Source: Nitrospirales bacterium
Lineage (GTDB): Bacteria; Nitrospirota; Nitrospiria; Nitrospirales; UBA8639
Assembly (NCBI GenBank): GCA_031315915.1
Contig: JALDRK010000005.1
Coordinates: 1 to 64,000, forward strand
Length of the DNA stretch: 64,000 nucleotides
Direction of reading: 5' to 3'
Made by a program: the position numbers and the translations under genes. Position 1 is the stretch's first letter; the number at the start of each line of letters is the position of its first letter. A model generated the notes under the pieces. It did no database searches. It was not told the origin of the DNA and worked only from the letters and a program-made list of their open reading frames with translations. Positions 27,435 through 37,156 of this stretch are shown piece after piece.

Positions 27435-28703
27435 ATGGTAGTCATGAAACCGGTACAAAGGCGGAAATGGACAATACGATTTATTTTTGTAACGGTATGT
27501 ATGGCTCTGGGTTTGCTGGTCTTCAATGGGATATCACACATAGGTTCTGTTCAGGCAGCCGACACTCCGTCAGCCAAAAAGCCGCTGGAAAAAGCGTTTC
27601 CAAGCTCAGAAAAATGTAAACGGTGCCACCTTCGTGCCTTCGAAGAATGGGAAGCCTCGGCACAATCTCGGGCCATTGTCACGACACCCTTTCGCGTGTC
27701 CCTTGATCGCTATCTGTCTTCGGCAGACCCCAAGGAACAAGGGTTGTGTTTTCGCTGCCATGCTCCTCATAGCCTGGAATATCGTCATGAACTACCCCGA
27801 TTCATCCAGGAAGTGCAATCCAGAGATCCTCAGATGGATGGGGTAGGATGTCCACAATGCCACCTCATTCACAGTATAGATGAGAAATCTCATCCACCGT
27901 TGCCGCAATTCCAGTTGGGAACGACAATTTTTGGCGGATATGATAAAGCGGCTCAAAATCTGGCACACCAGTCAGAAAAAATTCCCCTATACCGGCAGTC
28001 GCAGTTTTGTGTCACCTGCCACGAGCGGATGCCCGAGGCTTCCACGATTCCCAACGATCTTCCCGATTGGTTAGGTCCATGGAAGCAGTCGAAGGCGGAA
28101 GCCTCTGGAAAACCTTGTCAGTCGTGTCATATGCCAGAAGCGTTGGATGAATCCGCCAATGGAGAAAAAATCAGAAAAGTCGCGAATCATAGTTTTCCGG
28201 GACGGTTCGGAAAAGTGAGGGCCGAGGCGGTTCAATTGGATTTCACAACCACCGTGAAAGGCGACACCTCTGAAGTTTCGGTCAAAATTGATAGTTTGGT
28301 ACCCCACAATTTTCCACTTCCCCATCCGGGATGGTCCCGTTTAGTAGTAGATCTATCCGTCCTGGGAAAAAATTTAAAGCGGGTATATAACGAACAACGG
28401 TTTTATGAGCGGGTTCTGGGAGGGGCCGATGGAAAACAGACCGTGTTTGATTTTGAAGCGAAAAAGGTGCTGAAGGATACGCTCATGAAACCTGAAGAAT
28501 CGAGAATCGAAACCTTCACATTTCCGACACCAAAAGACGCGCCCTCTATGGACGTCATTGTGACCATGACCTATGCTCCCTTGCATGGGCCTCGTGAATT
28601 TCTCGCACAGGTTGAACAAGAAGCCCCCTTGGGTCAAAAAGACCGAGCCTTCCAAACTGTTCAAATTGCTCAAAAAAAGTCCAATGTTTCCCTGAACAAA
28701 TAG
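27435..28703 (+). CDS. Pentaheme cytochrome c, second of a tandem pair
   Basis: A 422-residue exported protein with a signal segment (about residues 14-38, ending VQAAD). Five heme c sites: CKRCH, CFRCH, CPQCH, CVTCH and CQSCH, in the same order and similar spacing as in the gene before it, followed by the same kind of heme-free C-terminal domain. The two are evidently a duplicated pair that has diverged widely. ATG 27444 is an alternative start. It ends the gene run; ilvD on the other strand converges on it with no clear terminator in the 25 bases between. Confidence 0.85.
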   Translation: MVVMKPVQRRKWTIRFIFVTVCMALGLLVFNGISHIGSVQAADTPSAKKPLEKAFPSSEKCKRCHLRAFEEWEASAQSRAIVTTPFRVSLDRYLSSADPKEQGLCFRCHAPHSLEYRHELPRFIQEVQSRDPQMDGVGCPQCHLIHSIDEKSHPPLPQFQLGTTIFGGYDKAAQNLAHQSEKIPLYRQSQFCVTCHERMPEASTIPNDLPDWLGPWKQSKAEASGKPCQSCHMPEALDESANGEKIRKVANHSFPGRFGKVRAEAVQLDFTTTVKGDTSEVSVKIDSLVPHNFPLPHPGWSRLVVDLSVLGKNLKRVYNEQRFYERVLGGADGKQTVFDFEAKKVLKDTLMKPEESRIETFTFPTPKDAPSMDVIVTMTYAPLHGPREFLAQVEQEAPLGQKDRAFQTVQIAQKKSNVSLNK

Positions 28704-28728
28704 AGTTTCGGGCTTTTGTCGAGGTCGA

Positions 28729-30402
28729 TTACGTGGTGACTGCCCCTCTAGAGGCGGAGGAAACCAGTTTGGCGTATTTGGCCATCACCCCTGTTGTATA
28801 TCGAGGAGTTGGGGCTGTCCATTTGGCCAAGCGGGCTTGAATTTCCAGGTCGGAAAGTTCTACATCCAATTTTCGGTTGGTGACATCCAGATGAATGATA
28901 TCCCCGTTTTGGAGGGCGGCAATGGGACCGCCTTTGGAGGCTTCTGGAGCCACGTGTCCGGCCATGAAACCGTAGGTGGCGCCGGAAAATCGTCCATCCG
29001 TTAATAAGGCCACACTTTCTCCAAGCCCAGCTCCAACAATGGCGCTGGTCACCCCAAGCATTTCCCGCATTCCCGGTCCTCCTTGAGGGCCTTCATACCG
29101 GATTACTACGACATCTCCCGGCTGGATATCTCCTCGTTGAACGGCGCCAAAAGCCTCCTCTTCACAATCAAAGACCTTAGCCGGACCTTTGTGGGAAAGC
29201 TTGGCATGCCCTGCCACTTTCACCACACAACCTTCAGGCGCCAAATTTCCCTTGAGTATGACCAGGCCTCCGGTGGTTTTAATAGGATGAGACACAGGAT
29301 GAAGGACTGTTTGTCCCGGCAATTCTTTGGCCGAAGCGGCTTCCTCGGCCAAAGTCTTCCCCGTGACCGTTAATTGATCGCCATCGATATGCCGGGCTTC
29401 CAATAACCATTTGGCGACAAGAGGCGTGCCTCCGGCTTGATAGAGATCAGCGGCCATAAATCGGCCGCCAGGTTTCAGATCAGCCAACAACGGCACGCGT
29501 CGGTTGATCGTATCGAAATCGTCGATGGTAAGTGGTAACGACATCTCATGTGCCAGAGCCAGTAGGTGCAAGACTCCATTGGTCGACCCTCCGGTTGTGG
29601 CAATCGCCGCGATGGCATTATCCAGTGAGGTGCGAGTGATGATATCGCTGGGGCGCAAGTTCTTTTTCAGTAAATTGATCAACAGGTCTCCACAGGCCTT
29701 GGCAATCTGATGCTTTTTGGGGTCCATGGCCGGGATGCCATTAAAGCCAAGCGGAGAGATTCCCAAAAATTCAAAGGCGATGGCCATGGTATTGGCCGTA
29801 AATTGACCTCCGCACGCGCCTGCTCCCGGACAGGCCCGACGTTCCAGTTCGATCAGTTCCTCTGTACTCATCTTGCCACGGGCATGAGATCCCACGGCTT
29901 CGAACACATCCTGAATACTGACGGGTTTGCCATGAAATTCTCCAGGCATGATGGAGCCCCCATACAACATGATGGATGGAAGATTCAGCCGGGCCAGGGC
30001 CATAACACACCCAGGGATGGTTTTGTCGCATCCAGATAGCGCAATTACTCCATCAAATAAATGTCCCCGCACGACCAGTTCAATGGAGTCGGCCACCACC
30101 TCACGGCTAATGAGAGAAGCTTTCATGCCTTCGGTGCCCATGCTGATTCCATCTGAGACCACAATGGTATTGAATTCAATCGGAGTTCCGCCGGCTTCAC
30201 GGATGCCCTGTTTGACGCTGGCCGCTAATTCCCGCAGGTGGTAATTGCAAGGAGTGACCTCGGACCACGTATTGGCTACGGCAATGAGGGGTTTGTGAAA
30301 ATCTTCGTCAGTTAATCCTACGGCTCGAAGCATGGCCCTGGCCGGGGCGCGATCAGGTCCTTCGGTTAAGGCCAAGCTTTTTTTCTTTAACGTCTCTGAC
30401 AT
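28729..30402 (-). CDS. ilvD: Dihydroxy-acid dehydratase
   Basis: IlvD converts 2,3-dihydroxy-3-methyl acids to 2-keto acids in valine and isoleucine synthesis. The protein is 557 residues, the family length, from ATG 30402, which has AAGGAGA about nine bases before it; an upstream in-frame start at 30432 is less likely. The iron-sulfur cysteines are visible in [16 protein letters not shown] and [17 protein letters not shown], and the C-terminal [20 protein letters not shown] motif is intact. It stands alone on the minus strand. Confidence 0.95.
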   Translation of the reverse strand: MSETLKKKSLALTEGPDRAPARAMLRAVGLTDEDFHKPLIAVANTWSEVTPCNYHLRELAASVKQGIREAGGTPIEFNTIVVSDGISMGTEGMKASLISREVVADSIELVVRGHLFDGVIALSGCDKTIPGCVMALARLNLPSIMLYGGSIMPGEFHGKPVSIQDVFEAVGSHARGKMSTEELIELERRACPGAGACGGQFTANTMAIAFEFLGISPLGFNGIPAMDPKKHQIAKACGDLLINLLKKNLRPSDIITRTSLDNAIAAIATTGGSTNGVLHLLALAHEMSLPLTIDDFDTINRRVPLLADLKPGGRFMAADLYQAGGTPLVAKWLLEARHIDGDQLTVTGKTLAEEAASAKELPGQTVLHPVSHPIKTTGGLVILKGNLAPEGCVVKVAGHAKLSHKGPAKVFDCEEEAFGAVQRGDIQPGDVVVIRYEGPQGGPGMREMLGVTSAIVGAGLGESVALLTDGRFSGATYGFMAGHVAPEASKGGPIAALQNGDIIHLDVTNRKLDVELSDLEIQARLAKWTAPTPRYTTGVMAKYAKLVSSASRGAVTT

Positions 30403-30658
30403 GAGATAGGTCTCCTTCGATGGGCCCTGCACACGAACAATGAATGATGAGGCATGGTCGGGATATTCAGAGATGAATGTCTCATAATGCCTGTAAAACG
30501 GTCAATGCAGGGAGGATGGAGAAGAGGAAAGTCTCTGAGGGAAATATCGAAAGTCGGTCAGGCTATCAGCCCTGATAAGAGCCGTGTGTTCCCACTCCAA
30601 TTAGCATAGATGTCCATGGTAGGCGAACGCCGGAGTCTTTTGAGAATGTTAGAACAGG

Positions 30659-31585
30659 TTAAGACGCAAACCGTGCAGGTGAGACGGTTCTCAGGTATCC
30701 TTGAAGGCGGTGTTTGCCTTCTTGTCCTGCCGAACCTGGTACAGAAAGTATGAGCCAACAGGGATTGGGAAAATGGTAGTAGTCTCCATGCCTGAAGGAG
30801 TCCAGAAAGGTTCTCAGTTTGGCAATTTCCCTCCATTTAGGGAGCGGCGTGGCATCCATCACGCATTGCTGCAGGTATTGTTCGAGCAAACGATCTTCCC
30901 AGATAGAAATGGTATGGACACACTCGAGTTCACGGATCACCGTGTTCGCGCCGAGTTGATCCAACATGGTAAACACCGATTCCGCCGAAACATAGGGTTG
31001 AGGAGCCGAAAAGGGACTTTGTTGAGAAAATAATTGGTGAGTTTGCGAACGAAAGGAATTGCGTTTCCCCAGGAAAATACAGGCGGTTCCTCTGGTGGGA
31101 TGAATAGCGCCGATAAACCGCCTCAAGGAATCATGCAAACTTTCGTGATTCAGACAGTAGAACGATTGGATGGCCCAAGCCACGTCGTAAGAGCCTGGCG
31201 CCCAGGTCCCTTCGGCATGTTCCAGCGTAGTGCGCCAGGATTTTCTGGGAAACAACGGGGCCTGAAGGGCCTGTCGGCAGGTGGTCAAACAGAATTGGGA
31301 CGGATCGCAGATATCATAATGGACATGCAGGGATTCAGGAAGGTAAGTGCTGAGTAAGTCGGGAAATCGCCCCGTTCCGCATCCGATATCCAATACGCAA
31401 TAAGGGGTTGAACGGGCCGGAAAAAGATTTTTCCACTCTAGTGCCTCCAGTAGGAGATGATAGTCCTGTTCGACTACTGAGAACCACGACGCAGGATTGA
31501 TATGTGATTTTTGGTAATATCGAAGCGATCGATCAAGATTGGTCAAGGATGGATTGAGTACGGGAATACCTGAATGTGTGGCCAT
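30659..31585 (-). CDS. SAM-dependent methyltransferase-like protein
   Basis: A 308-residue protein with a class I methyltransferase core: motif I is YCVLDIGCGTGRFPDLL near residue 60, followed by an acidic loop (HYDICDPS) and WAIQSFYCLNHESL, which resembles the motif IV region. The substrate cannot be deduced. Upstream, at 31748-31764, a perfect inverted repeat lies in the spacer shared with the divergent gene at 31816, so the two may be regulated together. Confidence 0.72.
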   Translation of the reverse strand: MATHSGIPVLNPSLTNLDRSLRYYQKSHINPASWFSVVEQDYHLLLEALEWKNLFPARSTPYCVLDIGCGTGRFPDLLSTYLPESLHVHYDICDPSQFCLTTCRQALQAPLFPRKSWRTTLEHAEGTWAPGSYDVAWAIQSFYCLNHESLHDSLRRFIGAIHPTRGTACIFLGKRNSFRSQTHQLFSQQSPFSAPQPYVSAESVFTMLDQLGANTVIRELECVHTISIWEDRLLEQYLQQCVMDATPLPKWREIAKLRTFLDSFRHGDYYHFPNPCWLILSVPGSAGQEGKHRLQGYLRTVSPARFAS

Positions 31586-31747
31586 AGAGAAATCCCTGGT
31601 TAACGAACGTATCGGATCGAGAAACGGACATTTTCACTTTCCGCAATTATGGTGCCTTTTTCTTTGGGGTAACGGGCGAGGTAACTGAGCGGGATCGCAA
31701 GAGATCCAGGTGCCGAATTGTCAATTGTGCTCGGAAAATTTGGCGTT

Positions 31748-31764
31748 TCGGCAAATTTTGCCGA
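31748..31764. promoter_or_regulatory. Perfect palindrome in a divergent intergenic region
   Basis: TCGGCAAA (31748-31755) and TTTGCCGA (31757-31764) are perfect 8-base arms around a single central T. It lies in the 230-base spacer between the methyltransferase-like gene (minus) and the gene at 31816 (plus), in a position suited to a dimeric repressor or activator. No protein that binds it is apparent. Confidence 0.5.
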
Positions 31765-31815
31765 TGAGGTGTAGTGGGCAAGCCGTTATAACGACACACT
31801 GAAGGAAGAGATGAG

Positions 31816-32574
31816 ATGGGTAGGAATAGCATTCACGTAACGGGAGGACCAGTTGGCTCTTCTCAGAGGAAATCGCCGTTCCTCTTGTTTCATCTGTGTG
31901 CTTTTCTTGCGTTGGTTGGTATCATTTTTCTTATGCTCCTTGGAATTGATTGGGAAATTGATTGGCAGAAAGTACCGGGTCCCAAAAGGGAAAGGACCAT
32001 TAACCGCACTCCCCTGGGAATTGATGGTCATGAAAAGAAGTGGAAAATTGCGACTGCGTACCGAGGAAATGTTGAGCACCAGAGGGTTGGAACTATTGCG
32101 GCTGGCAACTCACCACTGCGGACCAGACGGTCGTTGGTCAATACTGTCATGGCATTGTTGGCGACCTTTGAGGAGGCAGGCGTCTTGCCTCCTGAGGGAA
32201 CCGCTCAAGCGAGTCAGATTATTCACGCACTGATCCAATTACAATCGGTGGTGGTCAAAACCTCAGATCCTGATTTTCAGCGATTTCTCGCGGAGGCTAT
32301 TCGGGTACAGATAGGGAATAATTGGGAGAAAACCTATCGATCGCTACCGCAAACAGGGTTGACGAGTATCGTGTGTGAGGCATTGGTAACCTATGCTTCA
32401 CAGTCTGTCGTGTGGGAACAACAAGGGGTCGCACGGGTTTTTCGCCAATTTAACGTGACCGAAGCGGACTGGGTGGTTGTAGAAACCATCTTTCTCCGTG
32501 CCAGGGAGGTCTATGCTCAACAAGGCGTATCTATCCATAATGTCTTTTCAGACTGGTTGAACAAAATGTCCTGA
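31816..32574 (+). CDS. Membrane-anchored protein of unknown function
   Basis: Not recognised. The 252 residues have one strong transmembrane helix (about 24-46, FLLFHLCAFLALVGIIFLMLL) and then a soluble, mostly helical domain. The orientation of the domain cannot be settled from the sequence. GAAGGAAGAG precedes the ATG. It reads towards, and ends 10 bases from, the oxidoreductase on the opposite strand. No catalytic motif is evident. Confidence 0.65.
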   Translation: MGRNSIHVTGGPVGSSQRKSPFLLFHLCAFLALVGIIFLMLLGIDWEIDWQKVPGPKRERTINRTPLGIDGHEKKWKIATAYRGNVEHQRVGTIAAGNSPLRTRRSLVNTVMALLATFEEAGVLPPEGTAQASQIIHALIQLQSVVVKTSDPDFQRFLAEAIRVQIGNNWEKTYRSLPQTGLTSIVCEALVTYASQSVVWEQQGVARVFRQFNVTEADWVVVETIFLRAREVYAQQGVSIHNVFSDWLNKMS

Positions 32575-32584
32575 TGGGAGCTCG

Positions 32585-33565
32585 TTAGTCGATGAGGCTT
32601 GGCAATGTGACAGGATGCCCGGATTGCGCGGATTGATAACACGCTTCAGCAATTCTCACAGCCTGTAATCCGTCTTCTCCCGTAATTGTCATGGGAGTGG
32701 CGGTCTGAATGCAGCGGAAAAAATCTTTGAGTAGTGGAACGAGTGTTGGAGTTTTAGGGCAAGGATAGTCGGTTGTTCTCTTTAGTTTATCGGTGTAGGT
32801 GACGTGATGATTCGCCCAATCGGCCTGAGCTCGTCCGTTTGAGCCGATGATCTCGGCGCGGGTGGTCCGGCCCTGGCTGACTCCTGAAATATCCACCGTG
32901 CAGATCACCCCATTTTTTGTGGTGAGGGATCCCCAAACCCGTGTTTCAGGATTCTTGAAACCCTCCCGCTCCATTTCAATGGAGACCGCTAGAATTTCCT
33001 CCTCAGTGAGGAACCGTATCAGATCCAGCAGATGAATGCCGATTTCCATGAGAACACCATAATGACCCCATCCTTCCCGATTTCCAGATTGGATCGTATG
33101 TGTATCAAATTTCATGGTACACGAGAGACGTTTCCACTTTCCCAGAGAAGGCCCCACCTCTTTTAATTTTTGAATGGTTGATTCATATCGTAAGGTGTGG
33201 GCTGTCATGACCGGGACTTTTGCCTGCCGGGAAAGTTTGACGATTTGCCCTGCCTGAAGAGTATTTAAGGCCAGCGGCTTTTCCAGAAGGACGGCTTTGC
33301 CTGCCTGGATGGCTTCCAAGGCAATAGGGAGGTTGAGTATGGGGGGTGTCGCGACGACAACGGCTTGGATAAAGGGGTCGCCGAGAAGATCGTTCCAATT
33401 TTGATAAAATCGTAAGTGATGTTGTTCAGTGATTCGTTGACCCTTATCCGCATTTCTTCGGCTGACGGCCAGGAGAGATCCACCGGTTTCCTCTGTAAGA
33501 AGATGAGACAGGTATCGGCTTCCGTGACGCCCGACGCCGATTAATCCAACTGAGGTAGTATTCAT
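32585..33565 (-). CDS. Gfo/Idh/MocA-family NAD(P)-dependent oxidoreductase
   Basis: A 326-residue protein with the N-terminal Rossmann fold (VGLIGVGRHGSRYLSHLL), the family substrate-pocket motif VLLEKPLALN with its lysine, and the alpha/beta C-terminal domain. Members oxidise or reduce hydroxyls of sugars, inositols and nucleotide sugars. The substrate is unknown. It is on the minus strand next to an unrecognised gene, and lies just outside the polysaccharide locus, so a role in sugar modification is plausible but not shown. Confidence 0.85.
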   Translation of the reverse strand: MNTTSVGLIGVGRHGSRYLSHLLTEETGGSLLAVSRRNADKGQRITEQHHLRFYQNWNDLLGDPFIQAVVVATPPILNLPIALEAIQAGKAVLLEKPLALNTLQAGQIVKLSRQAKVPVMTAHTLRYESTIQKLKEVGPSLGKWKRLSCTMKFDTHTIQSGNREGWGHYGVLMEIGIHLLDLIRFLTEEEILAVSIEMEREGFKNPETRVWGSLTTKNGVICTVDISGVSQGRTTRAEIIGSNGRAQADWANHHVTYTDKLKRTTDYPCPKTPTLVPLLKDFFRCIQTATPMTITGEDGLQAVRIAEACYQSAQSGHPVTLPSLID

Positions 33566-33609
33566 CCTTGCCTGGAGGCCTTAGGTTTTTCGGGTGTGGA
33601 AATGAGGGG

Positions 33610-34314
33610 TTATGTCTCGTCTTTTCCCACCCAAATGAAACAAATAGGGTCCCCCACGAGAGCTGTAGGGTAGGTCTTTTTTTCTACCTGCACGGGAACT
33701 TTGTAGGTCTCACACCAATGGGTCACCCACAGAAGTTCTTCGACGGAAGTCGTGATCAAGGCCGGGTAAGTCAGCTTCTGCATGCAGCCCAAAAACATCT
33801 TCCAAACGGCTTTCCGTTCTCGGGCAAAGGCGGTGGGATCAAAATAGATGGGGTCGGCTCGATTATAGGACAGGGCTGAAAGGTGAGGAAACTGTTCGGG
33901 GTCGTTCAATACGCTGACGAGCCAGAGATGATCAAAATTCCCCGGAGCGGTTTCCGCTGGTTGGGGAAAAAAGGTAATGCCGGCATTTTTACAGCTATGG
34001 TTTAGCGTTGAAACTTCCGCAGTCCTCAGATTATAAGGGAAAACCTCACGCCCTAAGTCCAGTTTTTCCATAATCAAGGGAGGGATCTCTGCCACCCCCG
34101 CTCCTACGTATAAACTTCGCCCATTTGGGGATAACTTGCTTTTTAGAGCCTTGGCTACTCGTATTCCCATTTTTTCGCAAGGCTTCCGGCGATCCTGCCA
34201 AAAGTCGGTTCCTCCTCCATCGCAATAAATTGGTCCAAGGGCTTGATAGTCTAATTCGGAAAAAATAGAAGAAATGCCCATGATGGACATTGGGGTTAAC
34301 GGTTGTGGTTTCAT
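33610..34314 (-). CDS. Unrecognised protein with a methyltransferase-like glycine-rich motif
   Basis: I do not recognise the family. The 234 residues include SLYVGAGVAEIPPLIMEKL, which resembles motif I of class I methyltransferases, and GDPICFIWVGKDE at the C-terminus. No signal peptide or membrane segment is seen. The ATG at 34314 is preferred to the TTG at 34344. It lies 44 bases upstream of the oxidoreductase on the same strand, so the two are probably co-transcribed. Confidence 0.65.
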   Translation of the reverse strand: MKPQPLTPMSIMGISSIFSELDYQALGPIYCDGGGTDFWQDRRKPCEKMGIRVAKALKSKLSPNGRSLYVGAGVAEIPPLIMEKLDLGREVFPYNLRTAEVSTLNHSCKNAGITFFPQPAETAPGNFDHLWLVSVLNDPEQFPHLSALSYNRADPIYFDPTAFARERKAVWKMFLGCMQKLTYPALITTSVEELLWVTHWCETYKVPVQVEKKTYPTALVGDPICFIWVGKDET

Positions 34315-34344
34315 GGAATGAATTCTCAACGGCACCAGGCACAA

Positions 34345-34727
34345 ATTTTATCTACGAAACCTACCCGGAAGTTTTCGAAGAACACTGGTCCTTCCTGAAA
34401 GGTCTGACTTGACCACAGGGGGAAATTTATGTATTGATTAGGACACTTATCCTACATCTTTAGGGTTTTAAAGATGGTCATTTCTAAGTAGTGGTGATTT
34501 TATTCTGGCATCACCCCCATTTCCCTCATTTTTGTTTCCCTGAAATTATTTTATTATTCCTAGAGAATACAAATGCCTCTCCACAGGAAACATACCCTGA
34601 GGTGGTTCTAGGATAACTGTTTATTGGGCTCCTTGTCCCCCTTTATGATATTTAGGTCGATTTCATTGTTGGCTTTGATGAAAACAGGCGAAGTTCCAAG
34701 TCTGTATTTGATGATTCCATAGAACTG
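34345..34727. other. Intergenic region of about 380 bases at the left edge of the polysaccharide locus
   Basis: No gene is supported. It contains an inverted repeat GGTGAT (34493-34498) and ATCACC (34510-34515), and TTGACC at 34409-34414 that lacks a convincing -10 partner. A promoter for kdsD and the polysaccharide genes is expected here. Confidence 0.5.
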
Positions 34728-35708
34728 ATGGGGGAAACTTTTTTGGACATTTTGGCAGAGCTTCGGCGGGTCATCAGATTGGAAGGACAGGCTATTGCCC
34801 ATCTGGAAGAAAGTCTGGGGCCGACCTTCGTCGAGGCTGTACACATGTTACAGGCCTGTTCGGGAAAAATCATTGTGACCGGGGTTGGAAAGTCGGGCCT
34901 GATTGCCAATAAAATTTCCGCGACTTTGGTCTCGACCGGCACTCCTGCTGTGTTTTTGCATGGGTCGGAAGGAATGCATGGAGACATTGGGATCGTCGCG
35001 AAAGATGACATCGTACTTGCCGTGGGCAAGTCGGGAGAGAGTGAGGAATTGATCGCCTTATTGCCGTTTATCCGGAAAATTGGCGCACGGATAATAGCCA
35101 TTACGGCCCAAACCCAATCCACCTTGGCTTCCCATAGCGATCTGGTTCTGATTACGCCGATTGCGGAGGAAGCCTGCCCGTTAAAGTTGGCGCCCACTTG
35201 CAGCACGACTGCTGCCCTCGTGCTGGGGGATGCCTTGGCCATGGCCCTGATGAAACTTCGAAACTTTCAACCTTCGGATTTTGCCCTGTTTCATCCTGGA
35301 GGGCAGCTTGGAAAACGTCTGATTTTAACGGTTGGGGATTTGATGCGGAAGGGAGAGGCCAATCCCTTGATTGACTTACAGGATGACATTCGAACGGTGT
35401 TGTGCGAGATGACCGGAAAGCGTGCCGGGGCGGTGTCGGTTATCGATAAAGAACACCGATTGCTGGGTCTTGTTACCGATTATGACATTCGCCGTGTCTT
35501 GGAAGCGGGAAAAGACTTGTTCTCTCTTTCGGTGAGCGAGGTGATGAATGCCAAGCCAAGTTGGGTTTATGAAGATGAAAAGGCGGTCAAAGCCCTGGAA
35601 TATATGGAGAAACGGGAAAAACCGATTTCCCTCCTGCCTGTGTTGAATCGACAGGAAAAAGTGGTGGGCATGATTCATGTTCATGATCTGATCTCGCGCG
35701 GGTTATGA
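34728..35708 (+). CDS. kdsD: Arabinose-5-phosphate isomerase (KdsD/KpsF family)
   Basis: The enzyme converts ribulose 5-phosphate to arabinose 5-phosphate, the first step to Kdo of lipopolysaccharide. The 326 residues match family length and order: an N-terminal SIS domain with VTGVGKSGLIANKISATL, SEGMHGDIG and AVGKSGESEEL, then two CBS domains (about 205-326; GLVTDYDIRRVLE and MIHVHDLI). It opens the polysaccharide region. Paralogous KpsF proteins serve capsule synthesis, so a locus-specific rather than general Kdo role is possible. Confidence 0.9.
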   Translation: MGETFLDILAELRRVIRLEGQAIAHLEESLGPTFVEAVHMLQACSGKIIVTGVGKSGLIANKISATLVSTGTPAVFLHGSEGMHGDIGIVAKDDIVLAVGKSGESEELIALLPFIRKIGARIIAITAQTQSTLASHSDLVLITPIAEEACPLKLAPTCSTTAALVLGDALAMALMKLRNFQPSDFALFHPGGQLGKRLILTVGDLMRKGEANPLIDLQDDIRTVLCEMTGKRAGAVSVIDKEHRLLGLVTDYDIRRVLEAGKDLFSLSVSEVMNAKPSWVYEDEKAVKALEYMEKREKPISLLPVLNRQEKVVGMIHVHDLISRGL

Positions 35709-35795
35709 CAGGGGATCGATGGAACTACGTTGGTCTGTTGGATGAATGGAATATCAACTGTGGAAGACTAGAAATCTCTTTCTAGTAAAAACCGG

Positions 35796-37088
35796 ATGGT
35801 GAATCTCCACAAGGAAGTGGAACACATCTTCAATTTACCCGGATCATGCTCCCTGAGTTCGGAGACCTTTTGGAGGCTCCAAGGCTGGGGGATCGGTCTG
35901 GTGATTCTTTTAGGATTTTCCCCCAAACTTTTTCATCTACAGGAATATGTCTTTTTCATACTCCTGGCGATCACGGTTATCGCTTGCGTTAGAGAAGGAA
36001 AAGCCATTTGGACACGGACTCCCTACGATTATCCGCTGCTAGGGTTTTTGGGGTGGATATTGTTGACGATCCCGTTTTCTTCTGATCCCTGGTCTTCCCT
36101 TGAGGAAGTACAAAAGGTCTTGGCTCAAGTCACCGTGTTCTATGGGATCTGTCTCATTGTTCGTGAAAGACCAGATGGTCTGTTTCTTCACCAAGTGATG
36201 TTTCCCATACTGTGTGGAGCATTCTTGTGTTACGCCTTTTCTCTTTGGGATTTCTGGGATCGTGGTGGAAATCTTTGGGATAGAGAAGTCCGTGCCGGAT
36301 TCCCCAAATTGGATGGAACCGATATTACCTGGTTAAGTACCAATGTGCTCATGGTTCTTCCGATGCTGCTGGCAGGACTGGGCCTCTCCAATGGCTGGAT
36401 ACGTCGTGGCCTATGGGGAATCGTATTCGTACTGGGGGCATTGTGCCTCCTCTTTTCCTATAGTCGTGGGGCCTGGCTGGGATGTATGGCTCAAATCTTT
36501 TTCCTCGTGTGGATCCTGTATAAGCGACGATTTTTTCAAATAGCCGTGCCTGGAATTATTTGTCTTGTTCTCCTGGGTGGTTCCCTTGCTTATTTCAATC
36601 TTCACAGTCGAATCTTCGACCCATCTACGGTCAAAGGGCGATTTCTGGTTTGGGATCTCGGGATTTCCGATGTGTGGGAATATCCGTTAACGGGCATTGG
36701 ATATGGAAACCAGGTATTTGAACAGCGCCATCAAGCGGATTTCCTGGAACAACGTGTGTCTCGTGTCGATGTTCCGGACATTTTGACCAAACCACATAGT
36801 TGGTACCTCAGTGTAGCTGTGGGACCAGGACTGCCGGGGTTAGCACTGGGATGTTGGCTGTTCGGCAAAATCGGCTTGACTATCTATAACCGATTTTTGA
36901 ATGAAGAGGATCGGGAATTGCGTTGGTGGCAGTTGGGTGTTCTTCTTATGGTGGGAGGGTTTTTTATCAGAATTTTTTTTGAGGACGGTTTTGGAGGGAG
37001 CCACAGTTATTTGTTTTGGATTCTCGTGGGAGTCAGTCTGATGATTTCCAGAAGCAGGCAGGCCGATCGGCTGAGGGCGAGTCCCTAG
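35796..37088 (+). CDS. O-antigen ligase / Wzy-like membrane protein
   Basis: A 430-residue inner-membrane protein with about eleven hydrophobic segments and the Wzy_C / WaaL-type features: SYSRGAWLGC, then a periplasmic loop with GRFLVWDLGISDVWEYPLTGIGYGN and KPHSWYLSVAVGPGLPGLAL. Such proteins either ligate O-antigen to lipid A-core or polymerise repeat units at the periplasmic face. Which one applies cannot be decided from the sequence. It lies between kdsD and a glycosyltransferase. Confidence 0.82.
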   Translation: MVNLHKEVEHIFNLPGSCSLSSETFWRLQGWGIGLVILLGFSPKLFHLQEYVFFILLAITVIACVREGKAIWTRTPYDYPLLGFLGWILLTIPFSSDPWSSLEEVQKVLAQVTVFYGICLIVRERPDGLFLHQVMFPILCGAFLCYAFSLWDFWDRGGNLWDREVRAGFPKLDGTDITWLSTNVLMVLPMLLAGLGLSNGWIRRGLWGIVFVLGALCLLFSYSRGAWLGCMAQIFFLVWILYKRRFFQIAVPGIICLVLLGGSLAYFNLHSRIFDPSTVKGRFLVWDLGISDVWEYPLTGIGYGNQVFEQRHQADFLEQRVSRVDVPDILTKPHSWYLSVAVGPGLPGLALGCWLFGKIGLTIYNRFLNEEDRELRWWQLGVLLMVGGFFIRIFFEDGFGGSHSYLFWILVGVSLMISRSRQADRLRASP

Positions 37089-37156
37089 ATCCGGCGTGCC
37101 TTCTCCGGGTTGTTTTGTTGAACGGTTCGGGCGAATGATGGGGAAGAAATCCAATC

